Assembly (NCBI RefSeq): GCF_009026145.1
Contig: NZ_WBUE01000012.1
Location: 38,101-102,100, forward strand
Reading direction: 5' to 3'
DNA length: 64,000 nucleotides
Source: Hyphomicrobium sp.
GTDB lineage: Bacteria > Pseudomonadota > Alphaproteobacteria > Rhizobiales > Hyphomicrobiaceae
Shown here: positions 47,075 through 57,800 of the stretch, in pieces
How positions within the stretch are numbered: the stretch's first letter is position 1
How the letters are laid out: the number at the start of each line of letters is the position of its first letter
The notes under the pieces: model-generated
The model's input: the letters and a program-made list of their open reading frames with translations, nothing else
What the model was told of the DNA's origin: nothing
Databases searched by the model: none
Program-made: the position numbers and the translations under genes

Positions 47075-47821
47075 ATGGCAGCTGCAGCGACGACCGGGGC
47101 GGGCGGCGCATCCGGGCTCGTCTACAAGCGGCTTCTCCTGAAGCTCTCCGGCGAAGCCCTGATGGGCAAGGGCGAGTTCGGCATCGACATGGCGGTCGTC
47201 GAGCGCCTGGCGCGCGAGATCGCCGAGGCCGTCTCCGCCGGGGCCGAGATCGCCGTCGTCGTCGGCGGCGGCAACATCTTCCGCGGCCTCGCCGGCGCTG
47301 CCAAGGGCATGGAGCGCGCCACCGCCGACTACATGGGCATGCTGGCGACGGTGATGAATGCGCTGGCGCTGCAGAACGCACTGGAGAACGCCAACACGCC
47401 GGCGCGCGTGCTCTCCGCCATTCCGATGCCGACGGTGTGCGAGAGCTACGTGCGCCCCAAGGCGCTGCATCACATGAAGTCCGGCCGCGTCGTCATCTTC
47501 GCCGCCGGCACCGGCAACCCTTTCTTCACCACCGATACGGCGGCGACACTGCGCGCCATCGAGATGGACTGCCAGGCGGTGGCCAAGGCCACCAAGGTCG
47601 ACGGCGTCTACGACAGCGATCCGCGCACGAACGCGCACGCCAAGCGCTTCGACAGACTCGGGTATTCCGAGGTTTTAGCGCGCGATCTCAAGGTGATGGA
47701 CGGCGCCGCAATCGCCCTTGCTCGCGACAACGGACTTCCGGTAATTGTCTTTTCCATCGAGGAGCCGGGCAACCTGTTGAAAGTGTTGCGCGGCGATGGG
47801 CGGGCGACCGTCATCGAATGA
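47075..47821 (+). CDS. pyrH: Uridylate kinase
   Basis: PyrH phosphorylates UMP to UDP and is allosterically controlled. The 248-residue product is of the amino-acid-kinase fold: [40 protein letters not shown] and [20 protein letters not shown] with the conserved Thr-Asp, and [16 protein letters not shown] 47075 follows GAGGAGG. The dxr-side cluster pyrH-frr-uppS-cdsA-dxr-rseP is conserved in Proteobacteria. Confidence 0.97.
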   Translation: MAAAATTGAGGASGLVYKRLLLKLSGEALMGKGEFGIDMAVVERLAREIAEAVSAGAEIAVVVGGGNIFRGLAGAAKGMERATADYMGMLATVMNALALQNALENANTPARVLSAIPMPTVCESYVRPKALHHMKSGRVVIFAAGTGNPFFTTDTAATLRAIEMDCQAVAKATKVDGVYDSDPRTNAHAKRFDRLGYSEVLARDLKVMDGAAIALARDNGLPVIVFSIEEPGNLLKVLRGDGRATVIE

Positions 47822-47921
47822 CCGGTTTTGCATCGGCGCGCGCTCCGGCGAAGTAATTGACCTGGCACACTGGTGGCGGCGAAGCTGAATTGCTCCCGCC
47901 CGCGCGCCGAAGGAGACGACA

Positions 47922-48485
47922 ATGCCCAGCGGTACGTTTGATCTCAACGATCTCGAGAAGCGCATGCGCGGCTCGATCGAAGCTCTGAAGCGCGAGTTGT
48001 CGGGATTGCGCACAGGGCGCGCCAGCGCGCACCTGTTGGACCCCATCCAGGTCAGCGTCTACGGCTCCAAGATGCCGCTCAACCAGGTGGCGACCGTCTC
48101 GGTGCCGGAGCCACGCACCATCTCGGTGCAGGTGTGGGACAAGGGCAACGTCTCCGCCGTCGACAAAGCGATCCGCGAGGCCAACCTGGGGCTCAATCCG
48201 ATTGTTGATGGCGCGCTGCTGCGTTTGCCGATCCCGACGCTCACCGCCGAGCGCCGCACCGAGCTCGCCAAGCTGGCGCACAAATACGCCGAGCACGGCC
48301 GCGTCGCCGTGCGCAACGTGCGCCGTGAGGGCATGGACCTTCTCAAGAAGCTGGAGAAGGATCACAAAATTAGCCAGGATGACCACCACAAGTCGTCCGC
48401 CAAGGTGCAGGAGCTCACCGATCGCCTGATCAAGGAGATCGACGATACGCTAGCCGCCAAGGAGGCGGAGATCCACAAGGTCTGA
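47922..48485 (+). CDS. frr: Ribosome recycling factor
   Basis: RRF splits post-termination ribosomes together with EF-G. The 187-residue product has the normal length and the segments [20 protein letters not shown], the turn around [16 protein letters not shown], and [23 protein letters not shown] 47922 follows GAAGGAGA. It lies 100 bases after pyrH. Confidence 0.97.
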   Translation: MPSGTFDLNDLEKRMRGSIEALKRELSGLRTGRASAHLLDPIQVSVYGSKMPLNQVATVSVPEPRTISVQVWDKGNVSAVDKAIREANLGLNPIVDGALLRLPIPTLTAERRTELAKLAHKYAEHGRVAVRNVRREGMDLLKKLEKDHKISQDDHHKSSAKVQELTDRLIKEIDDTLAAKEAEIHKV

Positions 48486-48556
48486 AGTCTTTGAGAACAG
48501 CGGTAATCCCGTTATCCTCGGCTTCGCGCCCCCTGCAACCGAAAGCCTAATCGCCG

Positions 48557-49315
48557 GTGACGGAAATCAAGACAAAGCCAGCACCGCCCGAGCGGGACGA
48601 CGCTCAACCGCGGCACATCGCCATCATCATGGACGGCAATGGACGCTGGGCCAGCAAGCACGGCCTGCCGCGCGCCGTCGGCCACCGCAACGGCGTCGAG
48701 GCGGTGCGGCGCACGGTGCGCGCGGCGATCGAACTGGGCATTCCTTATCTCACGCTCTACAGCTTTTCGTCCGAGAACTGGTCGCGACCGGTCGACGAGA
48801 TCGACGATCTCATGGGCCTCATGAAGCGCTTCATCCGCCGCGATCTTGCCGAGCTGCATCAGGCCGGGGTCAAGATCTGCGTCATCGGCGAGCGCACCAA
48901 CGTTGATCCCGAGCTGATGACGCTCATCGACGAGGCCATCGAGCTGACGCGCGACAACCAGGCCATCACGCTGATCATCGCTTTCAACTACGGCGCCCGC
49001 GCCGAGATAGCCAAGGCGGCGCGCGCTCTTGCCGAGCAGGTCGCGGCCGGGACGCTGAAGCCGGCCGACATCACCGTCGATCGGCTCGGCGGCGCGCTCG
49101 ACACCGCCGGCATCCCCGACCCCGATCTGCTCGTGCGCACCAGCGGCGAGATGCGCATCTCCAACTTCCTGCTCTGGCAGTGCGCCTATACCGAGTTCGT
49201 GTTTCTCGATGCCTACTGGCCCGACTTCGGCCGCGAGCTGCTGGAGGAGGCGATTGCCCGCTATCGCGCGCGCGAACGCCGGTTCGGCGGCCGCTCCAGA
49301 CATTCGGTCATGTGA
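48557..49315 (+). CDS. uppS: Undecaprenyl diphosphate synthase (isoprenyl transferase)
   Basis: UppS adds isopentenyl units to farnesyl diphosphate to make the C55 lipid carrier for the cell wall. The 252-residue product shows HIAIIMDGNGRWASKHGLPR with catalytic Asp26, GHRNGVEAVRRTVR, YSFSSENWSRP and the C-terminal DPDLLVRTSGEMRISNFLLW. The start is GTG 48557. It is eight bases upstream of cdsA. Confidence 0.96.
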   Translation: MTEIKTKPAPPERDDAQPRHIAIIMDGNGRWASKHGLPRAVGHRNGVEAVRRTVRAAIELGIPYLTLYSFSSENWSRPVDEIDDLMGLMKRFIRRDLAELHQAGVKICVIGERTNVDPELMTLIDEAIELTRDNQAITLIIAFNYGARAEIAKAARALAEQVAAGTLKPADITVDRLGGALDTAGIPDPDLLVRTSGEMRISNFLLWQCAYTEFVFLDAYWPDFGRELLEEAIARYRARERRFGGRSRHSVM

Positions 49316-49323
49316 GGCATGCC

Positions 49324-50181
49324 ATGCCCGACAACGTCGTAGCTACCGGGGTGGGCGGCATGCCCTGGCTGTCGAGCAATCTAAGGCTACGCATCGTCTC
49401 CGGCGCGGTGCTCGCCATTGTCGCCTTTGCGCTGGCCTATGCCGGGCCGCTGCCCTTCGCCGTTCTCGTTCTCGTCTGCGCGCTCGTCATCAGCTGGGAA
49501 TGGGGGCGCCTGGTGCGCGGCGCCACATTCGACTTCGGCTACTTTGTGCATGCTGCCGCCGTCACGACGGCCATCGTGCTGGCCGCTGCCGGCTACGCGG
49601 CGCTGGCCCTTGCCGCGCTCGCCATCGCCGCCATCATCCTGGTGCCGCTCTACGTCGGTCGCGGCGCGCGCCTGTCGGCACTTGGGGTCTTCTACGTCGG
49701 CCTTCCCGCCGTGGCGCTGCTGTGGCTGCGCAGCGACGAGCCGTTCGGATTTGCCGCCGTGCTGCTGATCTTCGCTGTCGTCTGGGCATCCGATACCGCC
49801 GCCTACGCCGCCGGCCGCAGTATCGGCGGACCCAAGCTGTGGCCGCGCGTGTCGCCCAACAAGACGTGGGCGGGTCTTATTGGCGCGCTGTGCGCAGGCG
49901 GCCTCGCCGCCGCCGTCATCGCGGTGCTCGAGCCGGAAGCGGGTCCGGCGCGGCTCATCCTCGTCGGCATCGCTCTGTCGCTCGTCGCGCAGGCCGGTGA
50001 CCTGGCGGAATCCGCGCTCAAGCGCCTGTTCAACCTCAAGGACGCCAGCGACCTCATCCCCGGCCATGGCGGCTTCATGGACCGCATGGACAGCATCGTC
50101 GCCGCCGCGGTGGCGGCCGCGCTGCTGGCCCTGGCCATCGACCCGCACGCCCCGGCGCGCGCACTTTTGTTCGGCGTATAG
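49324..50181 (+). CDS. cdsA: Phosphatidate cytidylyltransferase
   Basis: CdsA makes CDP-diacylglycerol from phosphatidate and CTP, the branch point of phospholipid synthesis, in the inner membrane. The 285-residue product has about eight membrane segments and the family signature ESALKRLFNLKDASDLIPGH followed by GGFMDRMDS. WASDTAAYAAGRSIGGPKL and SPNKTWAGLIGAL are also conserved. ATG 49324 is chosen. The stop is directly followed by the dxr ATG. Confidence 0.95.
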   Translation: MPDNVVATGVGGMPWLSSNLRLRIVSGAVLAIVAFALAYAGPLPFAVLVLVCALVISWEWGRLVRGATFDFGYFVHAAAVTTAIVLAAAGYAALALAALAIAAIILVPLYVGRGARLSALGVFYVGLPAVALLWLRSDEPFGFAAVLLIFAVVWASDTAAYAAGRSIGGPKLWPRVSPNKTWAGLIGALCAGGLAAAVIAVLEPEAGPARLILVGIALSLVAQAGDLAESALKRLFNLKDASDLIPGHGGFMDRMDSIVAAAVAAALLALAIDPHAPARALLFGV

Positions 50182-51423
50182 ATGCAGTCATCGCGAAGAG
50201 GCACGGTGCGCACCGTCTCGGCCGGCCCTGTTCCGACCAACGGGCCCGGTGTGGCGCGCCGCTCGCTCAGCATTCTCGGTGCCACCGGTTCCATCGGCCA
50301 AAGCACGCTCGATCTCGTCGAGCGCAATCGCGAGGCGTTCGAAATCATCGCGCTGACGGCGCAAAACAACGTCACGAGCCTTGCCGAGGCGGCGCGGCGC
50401 ACGCACGCGCGTCTTGCCGTCATCGGCGATCCGGCACGCTATGCCGAGCTGCAGACGGCGCTGGCCGGCACCGGCATCCGCGCCGCGGCCGGCCCGCAAG
50501 CCGTCATTGCGGCTGCCGCCGAGCCGGCCGACTGCGTCATGGCGGCGATCGTCGGCGCCGCCGGTCTCGAGCCGACCTTCGAGGCCGCCCGCCAGGGACG
50601 CCGTCTGGCGCTCGCCAACAAGGAATGCCTCGTCTCCGCCGGCGAGGTGTTCATGGCCGCCGTCGCCGACGCCGGCACCGAACTGCTTCCCGTCGACAGC
50701 GAGCACTCGGCGGCGCTGCAGGCGCTGGCCGGCGCCGCGCCCGAGAGCATCGAGCGCATCGTGCTCACCGCGTCGGGCGGCCCGTTCCGCACCTGGACCA
50801 GCGAGCAACTCCAACACGCCACCCCGGAGCAGGCGCTGCGCCACCCCAACTGGTCGATGGGCGCCAAGATCACCGTCGATTCCGCAACGCTGATGAACAA
50901 AGGCCTGGAGCTGATCGAGGCCTATCACCTGTTCCCCGTTAGCGCCGGGCAGCTCGGCATCGTCATTCACCCGCAGTCGATCGTGCATTGCCTCGTCAGC
51001 TACACCGACGGCTCGGTGATCGCCCAGATGTCCTTTCCCGACATGCGCACGCCCATCGCCCTCGCCCTCTCCTGGCCGCAACGCATGAAGGCGCCGACGC
51101 GGCGCCTCGACCTCGCCGCGGTCGGCAGCCTCAGCTTCGAAGAGCCCGATGCGGCGCGTTTCCCGGCGTTAACCATCGCACGCGATGCTCTGGCAAAGGG
51201 GGGCACGGCGCCCGCCATCCTCAGTGCCGCCAATGAAATCGCCGTCGAGGCCTTTCTTGCCCGCCAAATCGGTTTTCTCGATATCGCTCGCAACGTCGCC
51301 GACACCATGGAAGCCGCGCAGGCAAAGGGCCTCGTCACTGCCGCCGATACCCTGAGCGACGTCCTCGCCGCCGACGCCGAGGGGCGCCGGCTGGCACAAT
51401 CCCTGCTTGGTCGCTATGTCTAG
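50182..51423 (+). CDS. dxr: 1-deoxy-D-xylulose 5-phosphate reductoisomerase
   Basis: Dxr converts DXP to MEP in the non-mevalonate isoprenoid pathway using NADPH and a divalent metal. The 413-residue product shows the nucleotide-binding LGATGSIGQSTLDLV (from residue 32), NKECLVSAGEVFM, the metal site PVDSEHSAALQAL, TASGGPFRTW, HPNWSMGAKITVDSATLMNK and FLDIARNVADTM. The first 25 residues form an extra leader; GTG or TTG codons nearer residue 25 could be the true start. Confidence 0.96.
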   Translation: MQSSRRGTVRTVSAGPVPTNGPGVARRSLSILGATGSIGQSTLDLVERNREAFEIIALTAQNNVTSLAEAARRTHARLAVIGDPARYAELQTALAGTGIRAAAGPQAVIAAAAEPADCVMAAIVGAAGLEPTFEAARQGRRLALANKECLVSAGEVFMAAVADAGTELLPVDSEHSAALQALAGAAPESIERIVLTASGGPFRTWTSEQLQHATPEQALRHPNWSMGAKITVDSATLMNKGLELIEAYHLFPVSAGQLGIVIHPQSIVHCLVSYTDGSVIAQMSFPDMRTPIALALSWPQRMKAPTRRLDLAAVGSLSFEEPDAARFPALTIARDALAKGGTAPAILSAANEIAVEAFLARQIGFLDIARNVADTMEAAQAKGLVTAADTLSDVLAADAEGRRLAQSLLGRYV

Positions 51424-51567
51424 TTGGCCGCCCTCCCGGGCGCGCGCGGCGCAGCCGCGATCGAGTTGGGGACGGGCGCCGAAATTGCCGTTTTTCCCGC
51501 GTATCCTCACCGGATTCGCGGCTGCCGCCGGGGCGCTCCCGGCGGCCCCACGAGAGATAGGAGAGAA

Positions 51568-52728
51568 ATGCTCACGCTGGCCAACGTAGCCACCTCGATG
51601 CCGGGGGTGCTGCTCACCATTCTGCAGTTCCTTGTGGTGCTGACCATCGTGGTTTTCGTCCACGAGTTCGGGCACTTCATCGTCGCGCGCTGGTGCGGCG
51701 TCACGGTCAAGACGTTCTCCATCGGCTTCGGCAAGGAAATCTTCGGTTTCACCGACAAGAAGGGGACCCGCTGGCGCTTCGCCTGGATCCCGCTCGGCGG
51801 CTACGTGAAGTTCGTCGACGACGAGAACGCCGCCAGCCAGCCCTCCGCGGAGGCGCTGGAGCGCATGTCGGCGGCCGAGCGCGCGGGTGCCTTCCAGAAC
51901 AAGCCTCTGTGGCAGCGCGCGGCCGTCGTCGCCGCCGGTCCCATGGCAAATTTCGTTTTGGCGATAGCGGTTTATGCCGCGGTCAACTTGGCCTTCGGCG
52001 TGCGCACGATCACCCCCACGGTGGGCGAGGTGAAGGTCGGAATGCCGGCCGCCGCGGCCGGCATCAAGCCCGGGGACGTGATCACCAGCATCGATGGCTG
52101 GACTATTGAAGGGTTCGAGGACATCCAGCGCGTCGTCGGGGTTAACGGCGGGCGGCCGCTCAAATTCGGCATCAACCGCGGCGGCGAGAAGCTGACGCTC
52201 GAGGTCACGCCTGAGGTGCGCGAGCAGAGCGACAGCTTCGGCGGCACGTTCCGGCGCGGGCTGATCGGCATCGCGCCCTCGAGCGTCGCCGGGCTGAAAG
52301 AGGCCAAGTCCGTCGGCCCGCTCGAGGCCCTGCGGCTCGGCATCCGCGAGACCTACACCAACATCGCCCACACCTTGCAGGGCATCGCTGACATTGTGAC
52401 GCAGCGCCAGGCCGCCGACCAAATGGGTGGCCCCATCCTGATGGCGCAGGTGACCGCCCGGGTGGCCGAGGGAGGCATCGAGCCGCTGTTGCGCTGGATC
52501 GCCTTCATCTCGGCCAACATCGGCTTTCTCAACCTACTGCCGATCCCGGTGTTGGATGGTGGACATCTTGTTTATTACGCCATCGAAGGGGTGCTTCGGC
52601 GACCCATGAGCCGGCGCATGCAGGAGATCGGATTCCAGATCGGCGTGGCGCTCGTGCTGATGCTGATGGTGTACGTGAATTTGAACGATTTATTGCGGGT
52701 GTGGCGGGGATGGACCGGTGCCGGCTGA
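51568..52728 (+). CDS. rseP: Site-2 zinc metalloprotease RseP
   Basis: RseP cleaves membrane proteins within the bilayer in envelope stress responses and signal peptide turnover. The 386-residue product has the zinc site HEFGH at 32-36 in the first membrane helix, a PDZ domain around GMPAAAAGIKPGDVITSIDG, and the third ligand region NLLPIPVLDGGHLVYYAIE. Only one PDZ is evident. ATG 51568 follows GATAGGAGAG. It lies 144 bases after dxr. Confidence 0.95.
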   Translation: MLTLANVATSMPGVLLTILQFLVVLTIVVFVHEFGHFIVARWCGVTVKTFSIGFGKEIFGFTDKKGTRWRFAWIPLGGYVKFVDDENAASQPSAEALERMSAAERAGAFQNKPLWQRAAVVAAGPMANFVLAIAVYAAVNLAFGVRTITPTVGEVKVGMPAAAAGIKPGDVITSIDGWTIEGFEDIQRVVGVNGGRPLKFGINRGGEKLTLEVTPEVREQSDSFGGTFRRGLIGIAPSSVAGLKEAKSVGPLEALRLGIRETYTNIAHTLQGIADIVTQRQAADQMGGPILMAQVTARVAEGGIEPLLRWIAFISANIGFLNLLPIPVLDGGHLVYYAIEGVLRRPMSRRMQEIGFQIGVALVLMLMVYVNLNDLLRVWRGWTGAG

Positions 52729-52937
52729 AATGGTGTTCAGTGACGTAATCTTGCCACTTCCACACCCCTTTCTGAATCGTTAAGAACGGCTGTACACAGG
52801 GGAGTGCGCTCACAAGAAGAATCAGGCTCACTAGCCAGTTTCCAATGTGCACGTGTTAGTCATGCGGTGCGGTGTCCCGAAGCCGACGGGATCCGCCACC
52901 GAGGGGGAGTTCGGCAATAACGAGGGCATAGTCACGA

Positions 52938-55292
52938 ATGCCTGTGGTCCGAGCCATTGCGGTGAGAGTCTGTCACCTAGCGTTGCTTGTGGCGGTCATC
53001 TCATCGGGGGGTGTGTGCGTCGGCGGCGCATTGTACTCCGTACCTGCCCAAGCCCAGGGCGCTACCATCCGGGCCATCAACGTCCAAGGCAACAAGCGGG
53101 TCGAACCGGAGACGGTTCGCTCGTACCTACAGTTCTCCGTCGGCAGCCCCTATGACCCGGCTAAGGTCGACGGCTCCATCAAGGCGCTGTTCGCCACCGG
53201 CCTGTTCTCCGACGTGCGCATCGACCGCTCGGGCGCCGACGTCATCGTCACCATCGTCGAGAACCCGGTCATCAACCAGGTCGCCTTCGAGGGTAACAGC
53301 GAGATCGACACCGAGACGCTGCGCAACGAGGTGCAGCTCAAGCCGCGCTCGGTGTTCACCCGCGCCCGCGTCCAAGCCGATGTGCAGCGCGTGCTCGACG
53401 TCTACCGCCGTCAGGGCCGCTATGCGGCGACGGTGGAGCCGAAGATCATCGAGCTCGAGCAGGACCGCGTAAATCTCGTGTTCGAGATCAACGAGGGTGC
53501 CGCCACCAAGGTGAAGGGCATTCACTTCGTCGGCAACAAAGCCTTCTCCGACAGCCAGCTGCGCGACGTCGTCTCGACGACCGAGAAGGGCTGGTTCGAC
53601 TTCTTGAAGGGCACCGCGGTCTACGATCCCGACCGCATGAGCCTCGATCGCGAGCTGCTGCGCCAGTACTACCTGAAGAATGGCTATGCCGATGTGCAGG
53701 TGACGGCGGCCAACGCCGAGCTCGACCGCGACGGCTCGGGCTTCTTCATCACCTACTCGATCGAGGAAGGCGAGCAGTACGAGTTCGGCGGCAGCAACAT
53801 CGAGAGCACCGTCGCCTCCATCGACCCGAGCAAGTTCAAGGGCGATGTCCTGACCGACGAAGGCGACACCTATAACGCGCAGTTGATCGACAAGTCGGTC
53901 GAGAAGCTGACCCTCGCCGTGTCGCAAGACGGCTATGCTTTCGCCCGCGTCCGCCCACAGGCGGTGCCCGATCCGGTGACGCGCAAGATCGCGCTCAACT
54001 ACGTCATCGAGGAAGGTCCGCGCGTCTACATCGAGCGCATCAACGTCACCGGCAACACGCGCACCAAGGACTACGTCATCCGGCGCGAGTTCAAGGTGGC
54101 GGAAGGCGACGCCTACAACCCGCTGATGGTCGATCAGGCCAAGAAGCGCCTCACCAACCTCGGCCTGTTCAAGGCGGTCGAGGTCAAGCGCCGCCCCGGC
54201 AGCGCCCAGGACCGCGTCGTCCTCGACGTGGAGTTGGTCGAGCAGTCCACCGGCGAATTGTCCTTCGGCGCCGGCTACTCGACGGCGGAAGGCGTCATCG
54301 GCGATGTTTCCATCACCGAGCGCAACCTGATGGGCAACGGCCAGTTCTTGCGCCTGCAGCTGTCCGGCTCGCTCGAGCGCTTGCAGGTGAACTTGAGCTT
54401 CACCGAGCCGCGCTTCCTCGACCGCAACCTCGCCGCCGGCTTCGACCTGTTCCACAAAGAGGTGGACCAGACCAGCCAGTCGGGCTTCGAGAGCCGCCGT
54501 ACCGGCGGCAGCTTGCGGCTCGGCTTCCCGCTGTCCGAGAAGCTGTGGATGCAGACCGCCTACACGGCCTCGCGCGACCAGATCTTCAACGTGAGCGATT
54601 ACGCCTCGCAGGCGATCCGGCAAGCCGAGGGCACGTCATACACCTCGCTGGTCGGCACCACGCTCACCTACGACCTGCGCAACGACCCGAAGAATCCGAC
54701 CAAGGGTCTGTGGTTCCAGACCGGCGCCGACTTCGCCGGCCTCGGTGGCGACGTGCAGTACATCAGCCTGGCGGCGGAAGCCCGGGGCTACTACCCGATC
54801 ACCGACAACATCACCTTCGTCGCCCGCGCCGTCGGCGGCTCGATCTCCGGCTGGGGCGGCCAGGACATCCGCCTCATCGACCTGTTCTTCAAGGGCGGTG
54901 AGACGGTGCGCGGCTTCGACCGTGCCGGCTACGGCCCGCGCGACTTGAACACCGGCGACGCGCTCGGCGGCCAGTACTACTGGGCGACGACGGCGGAGGT
55001 CCGCTTCCCCATTCCGTTCGTGCCCGACGACCTGGGCATTTCCGGTGCCGTGTTCGCCGACGCGGGCTCGTTGTGGGGCGCGAGCATCAACGGAGTGCCG
55101 CAGGGCTGTTCTGCGGGCGACACCTCGCAAGTCTGCCTTGCCGACAGCTCCAAGATCCGCTCCTCGGTCGGCGCCAGCTTGATGTGGGCCTCGCCGGTCG
55201 GCCCCATCCGCATGGACTTCGCCAAGGTTCTCACCAAGGAATCCTACGACGACGAGCAGTTCTTCCGCTTCGGCGCGGCGACGAAGTTCTAA
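52938..55292 (+). CDS. bamA: Outer membrane protein assembly factor BamA
   Basis: BamA is the core of the machine that folds beta-barrel proteins into the outer membrane. The 784-residue product has a signal peptide ending near VPAQAQG, five POTRA repeats (for example IRAINVQGNKRVEPETVRSY and RVYIERINVTGNTRTKDYVI) and a 16-strand barrel with the conserved loop VRGFDRAGYGPRD. It ends in the barrel signal with terminal Phe (FFRFGAATKF). ATG 52938 follows GAGGG. It is between rseP and lpxD as usual. Confidence 0.97.
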   Translation: MPVVRAIAVRVCHLALLVAVISSGGVCVGGALYSVPAQAQGATIRAINVQGNKRVEPETVRSYLQFSVGSPYDPAKVDGSIKALFATGLFSDVRIDRSGADVIVTIVENPVINQVAFEGNSEIDTETLRNEVQLKPRSVFTRARVQADVQRVLDVYRRQGRYAATVEPKIIELEQDRVNLVFEINEGAATKVKGIHFVGNKAFSDSQLRDVVSTTEKGWFDFLKGTAVYDPDRMSLDRELLRQYYLKNGYADVQVTAANAELDRDGSGFFITYSIEEGEQYEFGGSNIESTVASIDPSKFKGDVLTDEGDTYNAQLIDKSVEKLTLAVSQDGYAFARVRPQAVPDPVTRKIALNYVIEEGPRVYIERINVTGNTRTKDYVIRREFKVAEGDAYNPLMVDQAKKRLTNLGLFKAVEVKRRPGSAQDRVVLDVELVEQSTGELSFGAGYSTAEGVIGDVSITERNLMGNGQFLRLQLSGSLERLQVNLSFTEPRFLDRNLAAGFDLFHKEVDQTSQSGFESRRTGGSLRLGFPLSEKLWMQTAYTASRDQIFNVSDYASQAIRQAEGTSYTSLVGTTLTYDLRNDPKNPTKGLWFQTGADFAGLGGDVQYISLAAEARGYYPITDNITFVARAVGGSISGWGGQDIRLIDLFFKGGETVRGFDRAGYGPRDLNTGDALGGQYYWATTAEVRFPIPFVPDDLGISGAVFADAGSLWGASINGVPQGCSAGDTSQVCLADSSKIRSSVGASLMWASPVGPIRMDFAKVLTKESYDDEQFFRFGAATKF

Positions 55293-55387
55293 TCGTCGCC
55301 CGTTCGGTGCTAAGAAGACCTCCGTGTGCGTAGCGGAGCGCCGCCTCCGTGCAATTGGCAGCAATTGATGGAGCGTCGGGTCACGGC

Positions 55388-56437
55388 ATGGAGCATCCCG
55401 GATTCTTCAGGCGGGCCGGGCCGTTCTCATTGGCGGATATCGCCAAGGCGACGGGTGCCGAGCTGGCGCCAGGGGCAACCGCCGCCGATAAGATGATCGA
55501 GGACGTGCGCACCCTCACCGACGCCGGGCCGCGCGACCTTTCGTTCTTCAACAACCGCAAGTACGCCGAGCAGCTCAAGGCGACGCACGCCGGCGCCTGC
55601 CTGGTGCTGCCGGCGTTCGCTGCGCGGGTTCCTGATACAACCGGAAAGCTGGTCACGCCCGATCCCTACCGCGGCTTCGCCCAGGCGCTGATGCTGTTCT
55701 ATCCGGAGTCGCGCCATTCGCAGGCCGCCCCGGGCGGGCGCGAGCAGCGCATCGATCCGACCGCCGAGCTCGAGGAGGGCGTCATTATCGAGCCCGGCGC
55801 CATTGTCGGCGCCGAGGCCCGCATCGGCCGCGGCACCCGCATCGCCGCCGGCGCGGTGGTCGGCTACCGCGTAACCATCGGCCGCGATAGCTACATCGGC
55901 CCGCTCGCCACCGTCGCCCACGCCCTGATAGGCGACCGGGTCATCATCCATACCGGGGTGCGCATCGGCCAGGACGGGTTCGGCTTCGCGATGAGCGGGC
56001 GCGGCCACTTCAAGGTGCCGCAGATCGGCCGCGTCATCATCCAGGACGACGTCGAGATCGGCGCCAATTCGGCCATCGACCGGGGGGCCCTTAAGGACAC
56101 CGTCATCGGCGAGGGCAGCAAAATTGATAATTTGGTCCAGATCGGGCACAACGTCGTCCTCGGACGCCATTGCGTGATCGTTGCGCAAACTGGAATTTCG
56201 GGCTCGACGGAGCTGGGCGATTTCGTCGTCATGGGCGGTCAGTCCGGTACGGTTGGGCACATCAAGATCGGCACCGGTGCCCAGATCGCAGGCACCGCGC
56301 ACCCGACAAAGGATGTCCCCCCGGGGGGCCGCATCGGCGGTACGCCGGGCCGTCCGCTGACGCAGTGGGCTCGCGAGGTCGCCCTACTCACCCGCTTGGC
56401 CAAGCGCGGCGGGAAGGATAATGCCGACGAGGCGTAG
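55388..56437 (+). CDS. lpxD: UDP-3-O-(3-hydroxymyristoyl)glucosamine N-acyltransferase
   Basis: LpxD adds the second hydroxyacyl chain in lipid A synthesis. With ATG 55388 the product is 349 residues starting [20 protein letters not shown], matching the family; GTG 55349 would add 13 residues without likeness. The left-handed beta-helix hexapeptide repeats run from about residue 115 ([20 protein letters not shown]) with the catalytic His region [20 protein letters not shown]. The C-terminal helix ends near [11 protein letters not shown]. The end overlaps the fabZ upstream region. Confidence 0.95.
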   Translation: MEHPGFFRRAGPFSLADIAKATGAELAPGATAADKMIEDVRTLTDAGPRDLSFFNNRKYAEQLKATHAGACLVLPAFAARVPDTTGKLVTPDPYRGFAQALMLFYPESRHSQAAPGGREQRIDPTAELEEGVIIEPGAIVGAEARIGRGTRIAAGAVVGYRVTIGRDSYIGPLATVAHALIGDRVIIHTGVRIGQDGFGFAMSGRGHFKVPQIGRVIIQDDVEIGANSAIDRGALKDTVIGEGSKIDNLVQIGHNVVLGRHCVIVAQTGISGSTELGDFVVMGGQSGTVGHIKIGTGAQIAGTAHPTKDVPPGGRIGGTPGRPLTQWAREVALLTRLAKRGGKDNADEA

Positions 56438-56471
56438 TTTGCGGGCCGGCAGTGTAAGAGGTCGAAGAGGC

Positions 56472-56993
56472 ATGAACGACATGGGTGAAGCCAAAGCGAA
56501 GACGGCGCTGGCGACGGCGGACATCATCCGTGTGCTCAAGCTGCTACCCCACCGCTATCCCTTCCTGATGCTCGACCGCATCTACGACATGGACGGAGAT
56601 TCGAGCTGCGTTGGCGTCAAGAACGTCACCATCAACGAGCCGTTCTTCCAGGGCCACTTTCCGCAGTACCCGGTGATGCCGGGGGTGCTCATCATCGAGG
56701 GTCTGGCGCAGACTGCTGGCGCGCTGTGCGTGCACTCGCTCGGCGAGGACTACCGCGCCGAGCTCGTCTACTTCATGGGCATCGACCGCGCCAAGTTCCG
56801 CAAGCCGGTGCTGCCGGGCGATCAGATCCACTACCACGTCAAGAAGATCCGCAACCGCGGGCGCGTCTGGCGCTTCTTCGGCGAGGCGAAGGTCAACGGG
56901 GCGACGGTGGCCGAGGCCGAGGTGAGCGCCATGCTCGCCGACACCGCCGAGGCGCGCGCGTTCGCGGCAGGCGCGGCGGCGAAAAATGGGTGA
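56472..56993 (+). CDS. fabZ: 3-hydroxyacyl-[acyl-carrier-protein] dehydratase FabZ
   Basis: FabZ dehydrates 3-hydroxyacyl-ACP in fatty acid elongation and competes with lipid A synthesis for the same substrate. The 173-residue hotdog protein has [17 protein letters not shown], catalytic His62 in [14 protein letters not shown] and Glu76 in LIIEGLAQ, and [18 protein letters not shown]. Two AAGAGG sites, at 56456-56461 and 56465-56470, each sit ten bases before an ATG (56472 and 56481), so the start is ambiguous by three codons. Confidence 0.96.
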   Translation: MNDMGEAKAKTALATADIIRVLKLLPHRYPFLMLDRIYDMDGDSSCVGVKNVTINEPFFQGHFPQYPVMPGVLIIEGLAQTAGALCVHSLGEDYRAELVYFMGIDRAKFRKPVLPGDQIHYHVKKIRNRGRVWRFFGEAKVNGATVAEAEVSAMLADTAEARAFAAGAAAKNG

Positions 56994-57792
56994 GATGACC
57001 GCTCATCCGACGGCGGTGATCGAGGCGGGCGCCAAGCTCGGCGCAGGGGTGAAGATCGGCCCCTATTGCGTCATCGGCGCCGACGCCACTTTGGGCGACG
57101 ATGTCGAGCTGATGAGCCACGTCGTTGTCACCGGCCGCACCAGCATCGGCGCGCGCACGCGCATCTTCCCGTTCGCCTCCATCGGTCATCAGCCGCAGGA
57201 TCTCAAGTACCACGGCGAAGCTTCGACGCTCGCGGTCGGCGCCGACTGCATGATCCGCGAGGGGGTGACGCTCAATCCCGGCACCGAGGGCGGCGGCATG
57301 TCGACCACCATCGGCGACCGCTGTGCCTTCCTCGCCAACTCGCACGTCGGGCATGACTGCCACGTCGGCAACAACGTCATCTTCTCCAACAACGTCATGC
57401 TGGCCGGGCACTGCACGGTTGGCGACTTCGCCATCCTCGGCGGCGGCGCGGCGGTGATCCAGTTTGCCCGCGTCGGCGCGCATTCGTTTCTCGGCGGCAT
57501 GTCGGGGCTGGAGAACGACCTCATTCCCTACGGCATGGCGCTCGGCAACAGAGCGCATCTCTCCGGCCTCAACATCGTCGGATTGCAGCGCCGTGGCTTC
57601 TCGCGCAATGACATCCACGATTTGCGCCGCGCCTACCGGCTGCTGTTCGCCGCCGAGGGGACGCTCGCCGAGCGAACCGAGGACGTGGCGCAGGAGTTTG
57701 CCGGTCAGCCGATCGTGCAAGAAATCCTCGCGTTCATTCGCGCCGGCGGCAAGCGCAGCCTGTGCACGCCGAAAGAAGCGGCCGAGGCTTGA
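56986..57792 (+). CDS. lpxA: UDP-N-acetylglucosamine acyltransferase
   Basis: LpxA carries out the first step of lipid A synthesis, moving a hydroxyacyl chain from ACP to UDP-GlcNAc. The 268-residue product begins with beta-helix repeats ([33 protein letters not shown]), contains the catalytic His in [15 protein letters not shown] and [20 protein letters not shown], and ends with a helical domain. ATG 56986 overlaps the end of fabZ by eight bases; ATG 56995 is an alternative three codons in. Confidence 0.96.
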   Translation: MGEMTAHPTAVIEAGAKLGAGVKIGPYCVIGADATLGDDVELMSHVVVTGRTSIGARTRIFPFASIGHQPQDLKYHGEASTLAVGADCMIREGVTLNPGTEGGGMSTTIGDRCAFLANSHVGHDCHVGNNVIFSNNVMLAGHCTVGDFAILGGGAAVIQFARVGAHSFLGGMSGLENDLIPYGMALGNRAHLSGLNIVGLQRRGFSRNDIHDLRRAYRLLFAAEGTLAERTEDVAQEFAGQPIVQEILAFIRAGGKRSLCTPKEAAEA

Positions 57793-57800
57793 GGTAAAAG